Part shown: in pieces, positions 1 to 12,000 of the stretch | Position numbering within the stretch: position 1 is the first letter of the stretch | Layout: every line of letters begins with the position of its first letter | Source: Apostichopus parvimensis | Taxonomy: Eukaryota; Echinodermata; Holothuroidea; Aspidochirotida; Stichopodidae | Assembly (NCBI GenBank): GCA_000934455.1 | Contig: KN883825.1 | Location: 31,595-71,330 of the forward strand | Direction: 5' to 3' | Length of the DNA stretch: 39,736 nt | The notes under the pieces: generated by a model | Told to the model about the DNA's origin: nothing | Database searches by the model: none | Seen by the model: the letters and a program-made list of their open reading frames with translations, nothing else | Position numbers and translations under genes: made by a program

Positions 1-164
1 CCCCGTGACCAATACCCCTAGCTCCGCCACTGACTGTACATCTCTGGAGAGTGTGAATCAACTGTTGCTCCTTAGTATTTGTACTAGTACAGTTTACTGG
101 GTTTCTGGTAAATGAACTTCCATATTTCATAGCAAGAATTATAACACAGTTCTATTGTTTTCAG
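1..164 (+). other. End of upstream intron
   Basis: The stretch has no long reading frame and ends with the acceptor context TATTGTTTTCAG at 153-164, so it is read as the 3' part of an intron whose upstream exon lies outside the window. Confidence 0.7.
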
Positions 165-3024
165 GTACAACTGAAGTACCAACAAATACAGATGGAACAA
201 CCTATTTGGTTACAGACAGAACTACATTTGAAATTAGTGAATCAACAGCTGATTTTGAAACTGTGACTGCAGGAACTACATTTGAAAATAGTGAATCAAC
301 AGCCGGCATTGAGGCTGTGACTCCAGGAACTACTTATGTGGTTACTGAATCAACAGCTGTTGTTGAAACTGAAACTGCAGGAACTACATTTGAGATTACT
401 GAATCAACCAGTGGTGTTGCTTCTGAAGTTACAAGGACGACAGCTGATGTCAATACCATGTCCTCAGGTACAATGCTAGATGTAACCATGCCTACAACTG
501 CTGCAGAAACAACTTTAAATGTTATTATGTCAACAGATGTAACAAGGACTGTGACGGCAGAAACAACTTTAGATATTACTTTGTCAACAGTTGCTGATGA
601 AACAACTTTAGATGTTAGCATGTCAACAGCTGATATTGAAAGTAGTGTGACTGCAAAGACAACGCCAGATGTTAAAATGTCAACAGCCGATACTGAAAGT
701 GTTACTGCAGAAACAACTTTAGTTGTTACTGAAACTACTTTAGATGTTACCATATCAACTGCTGACACTGGAACTGCGAGTGTAGAGACAACAATAGATG
801 TTACCATGTCAACAGCTGAAAATGCGACAGTAGCGACAACACCAGATGTTACCATGTCAACAGCTAAATCTTCGACTGAAGTCACAACACCAGATGTTAC
901 CATGTCAAAAGCTGAATCTTCGACTGTAGCGACAACACCAGATGTTACCATGTCAACAGCTGAACCTTCGACTGTAGGCGACAACGCCAGATGTTGAAGT
1001 GTCAACAGCTGAATCTTGGACTGTAGCAACAACGCCAGATGTTGAAGTGTCAACAGCTGAATCTTCGACTGTAGCGACAACCCCACATGTTGAAGTGTCA
1101 ACAGCTGAATCTTCAACTGTAGCGACAACGCCAGATGTTACCATGTCAACAGCTGAATCTTCGACTGTAGCGACAACACCAGATGTTACCATGTCAACAG
1201 CTGAATCTTCGACTGTAGCGACAACACCAGATGTTACCATGTCAACAGCTGAACCTTCGACTGTAGGGACAACACCAGATGTTACCATGTCAGCAACTGA
1301 AACTGCGACTGTAGCGAAAACGCCAGATGTTACCATGTCAACAGCTGAATCTTCGACCGTAGCAACAACGCTAGATGTTGAAGTGTCAACAGCTGAATCT
1401 TCGACTGTAGCGACAACACCAGATGTTACCATGTCAAGAGCTGAACCTTCGACTGTAGAGACAACACCAGATGTTACCATGTCAAGAGCTGAATCTTCGA
1501 CTGTAGCGACAACACCAGATGTTACCATGTCAAGAGCTGAATCTTCGACTGTAGCGACAACGCAAGATGTTGCAGTGTCAACAGCTGAATCTTCGACTGT
1601 AGCGACAACGCCAGATGTTGAAGTGTCAACACCTGAATCTTCGACTGTAGCGACAACACCAGATGTTGAAGTGTCAACAGCTGAATCTTCGACTGTAGCG
1701 ACAACGCAAGATGTTGAAGTGTCAACAGTTGAATCTTCGACTGTAGCGACAACGCAAGATGTTGAAGTGTCAACAGCTGAATCTTCGACTGTAGTGACAA
1801 CGCCAGATGTTGAAGTGTCAACAGCTGAATCTTCGACTGTAGCGACAACGCCAGATGTTACCATGTCAACAGCTGAATCTTCGACTGTAGCGACAACGCC
1901 AGATGTTGAAGTGTCAACAGCTGAATCTTCGACTGTAGCGACAAAGCCAGATGTTGAAGTGTCAACAGCTGAATCTTCGACTGTAGCGACAACGCCAGAT
2001 GTTGAAGTGTCAACAGCTGAATCTTCGACTGTAGCTACAACGCCAGATGTTACCATGTCAACAGCGGAATCTTCGACTGTGGCGACAACGCAAGATGTTG
2101 AAGTGTCAACAGCTGAATCTTCGACTGTAGCGACAACACCAGATGTTGAAGTGTCAACAGCTGAATCTTCGACTGTGGCGACAACACCAGATGTTACCAT
2201 GTCAACAGCTGAATCTTCGACTGTGTCGACAACGCCAGATGTTGAAGTGTCAACAGCTGAATCTTTGACTGTAGCGACAACACCAGATGTTACCATGTCA
2301 ACAGCTGAATCTTCGACTGTAGCGACAACGCCAGATGTTGAAGTGTCAACAGCTGAATCTTCGACTGTAGCGACAACGCAAGATGTTGAAGTGTCAACAC
2401 CTGAATCTTCGACTGTAGCGACAACGCCAGATGTTGAAGTGTCAACAGCTGAATCTTCGACTGTAGCTACAACGCCAGATGTTGAAGTGTCAACAGCTGA
2501 ATCTTCGACTGTAGCGACAACGCCAGATGTTGAAGTGTCAACAGCTGAATCTTCGACTGTAGAGACAACGCCAGATGTTGAAGTGTCAACAGCTGAATCT
2601 TCGACTGTAGCGACAACGCAAGATGTTGAAGTGTCAACAGCTGAATCTTCGACTGTAGCGACAACGCCAGATGTTGAAGAGTCAACAGCTGAATCTTCGA
2701 CTGTAGCGACAACGCCAGATGTTGAAGAGTCAACAGCTGAATCTTCGACTGTAGCGACAACGCCAGATGTTGCAGTGTCAACAGCTGAATCTTCGACTGT
2801 AGCGACAACGCTAGATGTTGAAGTGTCAACAGCTGAATCTTCGACTGTAGCGACAACGCCAGATGTTACCATGTCAACAGCTGAATCTTCGACTGTAGAG
2901 ACAACGCTAGATGTTGAAGCGTCAACAGCTGAATCTGCAAGTGTAACTGCTAAGGTAACTCCAGGTGTTACCATATCAACACCAGATGCAAATGCAGGAA
3001 CAACTGAAGAACCCCTTGTGCGAG
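165..3024 (+). CDS. Exon 1: Ser/Thr-rich mucin domain of 16-residue repeats, with a frame break
   Basis: The exon starts after TTTTCAG at 164 (phase 1) and ends at the GTAATT donor at 3025 (phase 1). It codes about 953 residues dominated by Thr, Ser, Val, Ala and acidic residues, as expected of an O-glycosylated mucin stalk. Degenerate repeats at 165-810 lead into about 44 near-perfect 48-bp units at about 815-2940, typically [16 protein letters not shown]. Two main variants of the unit end alternate: DVEV and DVTM. No Cys is present in the array. Frame 2 is open to a TGA at 995-997 and frame 3 is open from 999. The switch is caused by one extra base at about 977, because the spacing between successive GCTGAA landmarks (815, 863, 911, 959, 1008, 1056) is 48 except for one 49. 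Removing that base gives an exon length divisible by three that fits its phase 1 ends. Confidence 0.85.
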
Positions 3025-6000
3025 GTAATTCATGTTAGCTTTACTTTTAGAGGTATTTCTGGACATTTGAAAATGTACATCGGTTAGGCATACCTTCAGA
3101 TCATACCTTTAAAAGATTATAGATGCATCCCTAAGCCCCCCCCCCCCAAAAAAAAAAAAGTGAGATAATTTTCAGCATCAATATTTGTTTTGTCAAGCTT
3201 TGGTTTAAGATTTGAACAAATATTATTTAGAAGTGAAAGGTAACAACAGCATGCATGTGCCTATGCCATACATTTTGCTATTGTGTAGCCAAGTTCTCAT
3301 ATTGGATCACACACAAAACAAGACACACTTCATCATCATTTTCCCCAAAAGAACAAAAATGTCTAACAATCAGGAGTTGTGTAATTTGGCGAATGCAAAA
3401 AGGAGGTGTGTACAATGGAAGTCACAGATTTGTATTCCTTGTGGTGATTTTGATACATAAAATAAAAAATGCATTCCATCCACTGGCAACAGTCATCAGT
3501 TCCCTTTGTTTTTCTCCCCTTCACTTCAGTCACATCTTGTTCAGTGGTAGGAGACCCCCATTATCGCTCGTTCGACGGGAGAGTTTACAATTTCATGGGG
3601 GCTTGTGAATATAAGCTCACGTCCGATTGCTTGTCTGAAGTGCCACAATTTGCAGTGAGCGCCAGAAATAAGGTGAAACCAGCTACTTCACTGGCCAGTG
3701 TTGAGAGTGTTACTATCTTGACCGGAGAATTGGTGGGTAATTTGGCATTTTTTTGTTCATCTTGTCTTATTTCATTTTTGTTGCTATAGTTTGTTATAAT
3801 TTGGACAAAAATTGCTGAATAGTTATCAATGTGTGATACAAATGAGCCAAACATGAATGAATCACATATTGATTACATTTTGCATTATAAGATGGCAGGA
3901 AATATTGTTTTCAGATTCGATGCAAAACCGATGCCTGTAGATAGCAGTTTTGATACGGCATTTATGTTGCATTTATAGATGTGTATCGACAACAATTGAT
4001 ATTTATTGGAAGAAGAATAAGCAGATTATCCCTCAAAATGTTTTACAATGTTAAAACATTCTTTTTTTCATGTGCTGTTCTACAATCATAATTGTTTCAT
4101 TCAGTACTTGTAGTAACCCTTCATTGGATGATGATAAATACTATACGGAATTTCTCGTTAGAAATACATTTCTCTCTGTACTCTTATAAAAGGTTTTCGG
4201 TTGATTGAGTGATGGTTTGTTAGTAGTCTATGTGACGCATGATGATGTGTAAAGCTGTTTTGCAATCTTCGTCTTTCTTTTCTAGGTCATTACCATGACA
4301 GATGATGGAACGGTCACACTGGATGGTGTAGCTGTTACTTTGCCAATGTTTGTACCCAATGTGGTTAGACTTCAAAGGGCTGGCGCTTTTACCGTAAGTT
4401 TCGGTTAACTGTTTTCAATTTTAAAATTGAATGTATTTCCAACACCCCCTTAGTCCATCCCCTTATATTATGCATCAAAAGTAGTTCCATATCCGTTAAA
4501 GTTGTTCCATAATTGAAGTTGTCCGTAAAATGTTTTGCCATTTTGTTTTGATTTCTCGCTGCTAAAATGATATGTTATTAAACTGTTCCATTTCCAGCTA
4601 GTGTAATTATACATGAAAGTGTTCCATTTCCTATTTCTGAAATGGAAGAAATTAGTGCTCTCTTTTCCAAGAACAAAATTATATGGCATATTTACTGTTC
4701 CATTTTTCATTAATAAAGAAGGTTATATGTAAAACAGACATTGGGAGAGGGGTAGGTGAAGAGACAACACAATGAGAGCAAAATGGGGGGGGGGAGGGGG
4801 GTAATGCAAGCCGGTGCTTCAGGGCCCTGCCAAAGGTTTCTTTAGTGGATGTGAAGGAGACCAAGCTCTATGGTTTGTCACTTTTCTTTGTTTCCAGAAT
4901 GTTTTCAGCTTCAAATTGGCACAATTTGAAAGTGCCTGTATACATACATAACTAAAACTTTAACATACATATAATAACTTCCTGCATTTTTTCTTTTACA
5001 TAGCAAGTTTTGGGAGCCCCCAACCCCCCACCCCTTGGCATTCATGCTGATTATTGGCCCCAAATTTTTAATTATCCTACTAGTTTTGAGGGCTCCTCTG
5101 GAAATTGAGGGCTCCACTGGACAGCAGAGCTCCTGCACTGAGCAGGACTACCCTCATTAAAGATGACAATAAAATATAAAAAAAGTTGCCGAAAAAGTTA
5201 AAAAGTTTTGCTGAATACCCTGCCATTCTCAAAGATATTTCAAAACAGCATGGTGTTAAATAAGATATTTGAACAATTGGCGATGTGAAGGGGGTGATAG
5301 GGTGGTAAGCATGAATTAAGCCCTACCCTCTCTTTTTAGCAACTTTGCAAAATTTGGGATAGTACTGAGACAAAATACTAATCATGAAAAATACTTAACC
5401 GTTTAAGAAACAAATTTCTGTACCGTTTCTTGGCAGATTGCGATCACTTCATCAGGTATTCAGGTCCAGTACGATCATGCATCCTTCCTGTCGATCAAAG
5501 TTGAAGAAAGCTACTTTGGCAGGTTGTGTGGTTTGTGTGGGAACTACAATAATGATATGCTAGATGATTTTACCAGTGCTTTTGGTATCGTGGTAAGGAT
5601 TGTTTTCTTTTTGACATCTCTCTTGATCCTATTTTTTAACAAGCATGTAATGTTGAAAACTTAAGATTCTTCTCATTTGTTTGGGAATAATGTATCATAG
5701 CTTACTCAAGTCCAAGACCTTAATAAAGGGCCCGCATGACCGATTAGTGCAAGGTCGTGAATTGGATGATCAAATTCTTTTGGGGTTCCATGTGGCAAGC
5801 AGTCTGCCTATTGAGAGCCCCTGCCATAGGAAGTGGTGCTCAAGAGAGGGCAGTGTGTCATCATGCTAGACCTGCCACAGGTGTCAAAGCTATATGCGTA
5901 TAGTAAATTTTGGAACCCATGCCTAATAATGTGCAAAGAATTCATCCACAGTTGGAGAAGTGAGTAAGGTTATTTTTTTTTCATTTCCAAAGTGGTTCCA

Positions 6001-9000
6001 ATAAAGGAAAAGGTTAAGAAACATAGATTTAAAAGCATGGTTGTAGAGTTGCATGTAATGGTACACAGGGGATATCGCTGAAATAGGTGGGTTTGTTGTA
6101 TCTTGTCATAGTATGTGGCTGGTTTGGGGGTTCCATCCAATGATTGCTTCTAAAAATTCTTTAATTGCTTGAAAATTCACAGCAAACAGTTCAAGGTTTT
6201 GCAAACAGCTACATTACCAATTCAGCGGAATGTAACAGCCTTGCAGTACCAGCGACCAACCCGTGCCTGCACGCCACAAGTAATGTGACGAGGAGAGCCG
6301 ATGAACTGTGTGAAATTTTGAGGGATGAAGATGGTATGTTCACAATCGCTGTGGACCATCATGTAACAAATTAATGAAATTGGTTTAATATATAATCTGC
6401 CTAAACTCACAGTGTAAAATGTTCAAGTGATTCAATTTCAGATAATTTTATGCAACGTTACATTGTTCAATACCAGATGGTGATTATATGTGATGGATTC
6501 CCAATGCAGGTTGAAATGCAGGAAATTCAGTCATAAACTTGCATAGTACGTAGCGTTATACAATAAATAAAACTCATGGTCTCTACTATAAGTGGTCTTA
6601 TATGTAACCATGGAAATGACATATTCAAAGCCTGCAATGCTGCTTCCAATTTTAACGCAAAATTTGTGTGACGAAACATTAATTTGCTGCATTAATCTCT
6701 GTGTCTAATTCTATATTTCAGTCTGCATAAATATTTTTCTTAAGCGTATTTATAAAAAAAAACATAGTTATATAAATACATATTAATATACTATAATTAC
6801 AGAGGTTATCTTAATTCTATGAAACATAGGTAACCTGTATATTATATAACCCATTAAAGTGTTTGGTTGAGGCTCTTTGGACGTCTCACTCAAATGTTAA
6901 GGAATATAAACTGTTACACTGCTCTGTTCCATAGGAGAGTTTGGCTCCTGCATAGCAATGCAACCAGACACGGCTGGGACTTACTACGAAAACTGTCGCT
7001 TCGATGTCTGTGGAGCTGTGCCAGATGAAGAGGATGCCTGCTCAGTCATATTAGGATTTGCCATTTACTGTCGGGAGTCCGGAATTAACATAGCAAATTG
7101 GAGAACAGAGACAACCTGTTGTAAGTTGTTTTCTTTTTATCAATCTGTTAACATGTGTAATTATGTCATATCGATGGGAGAGGAGTAAATTGGAAGCCAT
7201 ATGATATACCTCAGTTTTAGAATTGAAATAAATTATGACTGCTCACTTTTGAGAGTTTGTCACTGGTCTTTTCCATAAGTTTGGTACATTAATGTCATCA
7301 GTATTGTTTTCAATTTTTTGAAGTTTTTCAACTGAAAATTGCGAAGATTCTTCAAAGTAATTTTTCTGCAGTTAATTCTGACTCACAAAATTAGTCCCAT
7401 ATTTGGAGGAATGTTACATTGTTACAACAGAATTTACATGAAATACTTCTTATTGTTATGAATATGCATATCATACTGTTTAATTTGTATTGTGTTAATC
7501 CTTTGTAATTATGCCAATCCCTTTTATGAATATGCAGTTTGAGCGCATATGGTAACTTGGAGATCATTCCCAGTTTGTGTAATTTTGCTACAAAGTAAAC
7601 ATTCAGAGTTTCTCATTAGTTCTTGCTGAGATTCTCCCGACGTTGGTTTGGTTCTCATTGATGGTGATCACGTATAGCCTAGTGCCAATACCTTTAGTTC
7701 AGTTACTTGTTTCTGTAAATTGATATGCTCTAAACTAACCTTTTATTTCTATATTCTTTCAATAGCTGTAACCTGCAATGCAAATTCGACTTTCAAGTCC
7801 AATGGTAATCCCTGCCCGGAATCGTGTACCAGCTTACTGGATCCAACTGTTTTGACGGGATGCAACTCTACAGGTTCAGTGGAAGGGTGTCAGTGTGATG
7901 CAGGATTTGTTATAGAGGGAAGAGAATGCGTTCTTCCAGAAACATGCGGCTGTATCAAGGATGGCTATTATGCTCCAGTAAGGTTTAAGCTATAGTTTGT
8001 AAAATACCCTCCAATGAAAATTTCCTCCATTAATTATCATTCAAAGCGAACACTTACCTTCTACACTTTCAGAGCAGATCTTCTCTCCAGTTGGGACAGT
8101 CTCTGGTATACTTTAGTTTCATTTTCGGCTTTAAAGCATTCAGCTGTATGAATATCATGTTTCTATTGGATAAAAAGGTTAGGAACTGTTCATACTCTCA
8201 GTACAAGGTCTTTGAAGCATGATATGAGAAGATAGTACAGAGTGGTTATTAGCTTGGTAAATTGTCCCAACTGACTGTATCGAGCCTAGTCTTATTTGCA
8301 TATAAGAATCTGGGCAGAGGCTGACAAAAGTTGGTAAGAGCGATTCACAGCTGTTGGCACAACCACCGTGGATTAGAATAAATACACAACATTAGTTTCT
8401 GTATGCAACATTACACCAGAAACTTTGGTGAATCATATAGTGGGAAATGAAAGACAGTTTGTATGCATATATGTATGTACTTTCGATCCTCCTGTCAGCA
8501 GTAACTTACGAAGAAGCCTCATTGGCTTATCAAAGCCACAAGCTGACCGAAGTCAGTCTGTTACCTTCATATTTAACGTCCATGATTACGAATTGTCAAT
8601 TGTCAACAACTTTGTAACTGGACGACATACATTAATCTTGGAGTGACTCGAACTCGGGACCTTATGATTGAAAGGCACCGGCGTTAACCACTGAGCTAAC
8701 ACTCCACAGTAAAAGAAATCTATGCTACAACCTACTCATTTTACAGCTAAGCAATTGTGCACGTGCTGTTGGAACTTTATTTCTTGATATTCTAAGTATC
8801 ATTGTAACATATGTTCAGAATAAAGTTGAAAATGAACTTGTAAGAAATAAAGCTCAGAATCAGTAAAGATGGAAGACTAAGTTTTAATCATCAGTTTTGA
8901 CATTCAGATTTCTTAATTGGCTTTTTTCGTTTGATTCAGGTGGGATTAGACTTTCAGATGAGTTCTTGTGAGCTTGAATGTACCTGTTATGGTTATAATA

Positions 9001-12000
9001 ATCTGACATGTAGAAATGTCACTTGCCATGACAATGCTGAGTGTACACCAAACGGTTGCAGCTGTCTAGAGGGCTATGTAGGAGACGGATTTACCTGTCA
9101 GGGTAAGGGCTTGATCTGTTTTCTATCAGTAGCTTCACCATGCATTTGTAGAAATAGGTGCTTAGAAAATTTCTTAGTTTCCATCGAGTTAGTGGTGTAT
9201 GTATAACTAGTTTGCATATTGTCCAGGATAACAGTGACGTTTAAGTGATTTACTGCAATCATTCATGAATTTTAGTTGAACTTATTGAATTGTATATTTA
9301 AGCTGTCGGTGAATTCTGGAAATCAAGAAACTTTTCTTTGGATAATATACCTTTTGGGATTCTGAGGGATCCAGGGATGGGCCACCTTGTAAGATCATTT
9401 GGTACTAAAGGATATCTAGAAACATAATTGTGATAACTGTTAAGATAGACATTGAATATATAACTTAGTTTTGACCCATTTTGTTGTATTTTCAACGCTA
9501 TTTTGATAAATATTTCTACATATCTATCTAGATTAGCCTCCTTTCAAATGAGATCCAAGCTTATTTCTGGAATTACTAACTGCTGTCATAAATTCTTTGA
9601 TGATTCCATCTTGGCCAAATACCTCTGAAGTTACAGTTTCAAGTTTACAAATTCAATTTCCACTAAATGTCGTTGTGAATTCTTTGATGTTTCATAATAG
9701 GAAAATATCTCCATAGCTATTTTCAAATATCTCTATTGGCTTGTTAAACAAAGTTAAGGATAACTGAAAAGAAAAATGAGTAAACAGTGACCAAACAAAA
9801 AACCACAAGGGAAGAGAACGAAGTAAAACATCACAAAGACAGTTACATGTTGACAAAATTGGTCATTTTGTAGAATATTTTTGTCAGTGTAGAATTACTG
9901 TTTCCAAATTTTGATATAAAGCAATATTTTCTCTCCTTTCATAGTGGAATGCAATGAAGGCCAGTTCACCTGCCAGGACGGAACCTGTATCAGTGCAAGG
10001 AATGTGTGTGATCTTAGTCCACAATGTCCTGATTATTCAGATGAGTTTGAAGCCCTCTGTTGTGGTAGGTCTCACTGGCATTATAGCCAGTAGATAGCCA
10101 CTAAATAGCCAGAACCTGGAAGCCTCTCATATTGCAGGATTCTTAATGTGATTCACATTCGAAAGTCATTTCCAGTTTCCATGTCAGCATTTGCATATAC
10201 AGAAAAAGACAAGCGTATGTTAAAACGTGTGTTTACCTATGTGAAAGAATCATGAGAGACCTTCACGTTTAGCAACGTTATACTTTTTTTGAAGGGATAG
10301 ATATCTCAGCGACACACAACTAAATTTAAAAGTAGCAATGAGATATAAGATGTAGCCAACCAAAATAGCCACAAATAGGTTTCAAAAACTTACAAAATCT
10401 TTTGTTGTGTTTCTTTGATTATTTTGGACTACCTTTGTTTTTGTTTTTTGGGGGGTATAATTCTTCTGATAATCTTTGTTTTTAGCGACATAAACTGCCC
10501 AAGCATTCCTTGATGTGTTTTGGTTGCATATCGCAATGCTTCTAATTGCTTCACTCTATAGTTTCTGTAAGAGAACAAACTTGCATTATGAGTATATGCA
10601 TATATATAGATTTCCTTGGTATTTATATATAAGTAAGGTGATATTTTGTAAAAGGGGAACAAGAACTATTTAACCATAAGTCAAAAACTAAATGCAGTCT
10701 ATCATATTTCATTGGACAATATGTTCCATTACTTACAGATGAAATGGGTTCACAGGATCATTGTCCAGGACCAAATCTATTCCGTTGTCCATCAGAGGGA
10801 GCATATCTCTCGGTTTCCCTTCAGTGTGATGGCTACGTCGACTGCTCTGATGGTTTTGACGAAGATCCAGCCTTGTGTTCAAGTAAGATTTTGATACATT
10901 TATTTAACAGTCTGATTAAAAATATGGTATCGGCTACGATGGTGTCATATGATATCTTTTATGATAACTAAAACTGGGATTATAAAATTCTAAACGGCCC
11001 TGTCCATAATTCGTAGATTCAGTAGTAGTTACTTTAAAGTGTTCTTAAAGCAATAACATCGATTCATTTCCTTTGATTCGTGTAGCACCGGTGGAGGTTG
11101 GATGGAGAAGCTATATTTAGCCATTACTATCTGCTTACATTGGTCACAGATGTAGTTTTTTATTGCAAGCACTATCAAGGTTACAATGTCTCTATGGATT
11201 GCGTGCTGCAAAAGGTTTACTTCATGTGTATTGATACTATATGTATATACTATGTATTAAGCACTTCCTTAGAGCTGTGCCTTAGAACTCAACAACCCTA
11301 CAGGCTTCCCTTCATTGTGTGACTAAATTTATTCTTCAGCAGGACAACGTTTGAATTTGTAAAAGTAGCATTTTTGGATCCGAAACAGTATCTTGAGTAA
11401 TTGGCTCTTCTAACTATATTTTCTTCCCCACGAATAGAATAATTTTGAGTTTTCTTATTAACTTTTTTGAAGACTTTTGTCATCCACCACCAAGTATCAA
11501 CAGCAGTTATTTCACACCGGTGCTGTCCAGGTATCAGAGAGGGGATTTGGTCACCTACATCTGTTCCAAGGGGTACACTCTCTTTGGAAATGATACACGA
11601 GTGTGCAATGGTTCCAGCTTTAAAACTGTGGATTCTCCAGTCTGCCTAGGTGAGAGGGGATTTCATTTAAATTGCTACTACCTTGATTTTGATATCTTTG
11701 GAAGATTTAAACAGGGATATATCGCTATGAGTTATCTACGAATTGAACTATCAAACCTTCCATTAACGAGAATCCACATTAGCCATCAACCGTTAGCCAG
11801 GCAGATACCTCAGTACGTACCTCACAAGCTGGAGGAGCCAAAAGTCAAATTACAATTTAAATTATTTCAAAGGTTTATTGAATAGTTATATATTTTTACG
11901 TCTTCAATCTGGCAGAGAATTGCGATCTGCCCATAGCGCCACTTTTCGGAACATTGAACACGACGGACGACACCCACGGCGCTGTCATCAGTGCGGTATG

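Larger units (their letters stand above)
4394..5436 (+). other. Intron 3
   Basis: Contains scattered GTTCCAT words (4485-4710), a very G-rich run at 4784-4801 and a LINE-like 3' tail at about 5088-5184, listed separately. It ends with TTCTTGGCAG at 5436. Confidence 0.6.
7978..8939 (+). other. Intron 7 (MITE and SINE insertions)
   Basis: Carries a MITE-like element at about 8080-8279 and a SINE on the minus strand at about 8461-8705. Between and after them I see only unique AT-rich sequence. Confidence 0.65.

Noticed and set aside
953..2974. 673-codon open frame on the minus strand
   Set aside because: It is the antisense of the 48-bp repeat exon. Length divisible by three keeps it open automatically, and there is no splice or domain evidence on that strand.
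3530..3544. Alternative acceptor at 3544 for the first VWD exon
   Set aside because: It is in frame and possible, but the site at 3529 follows the longer pyrimidine tract and so was chosen; not excluded as a minor isoform.
8425..8646. Recurrent peptide [11 protein letters not shown] in several open frames
   Set aside because: It is the translated antisense of the SINE body, repeated because the SINE is repeated, not a protein family.
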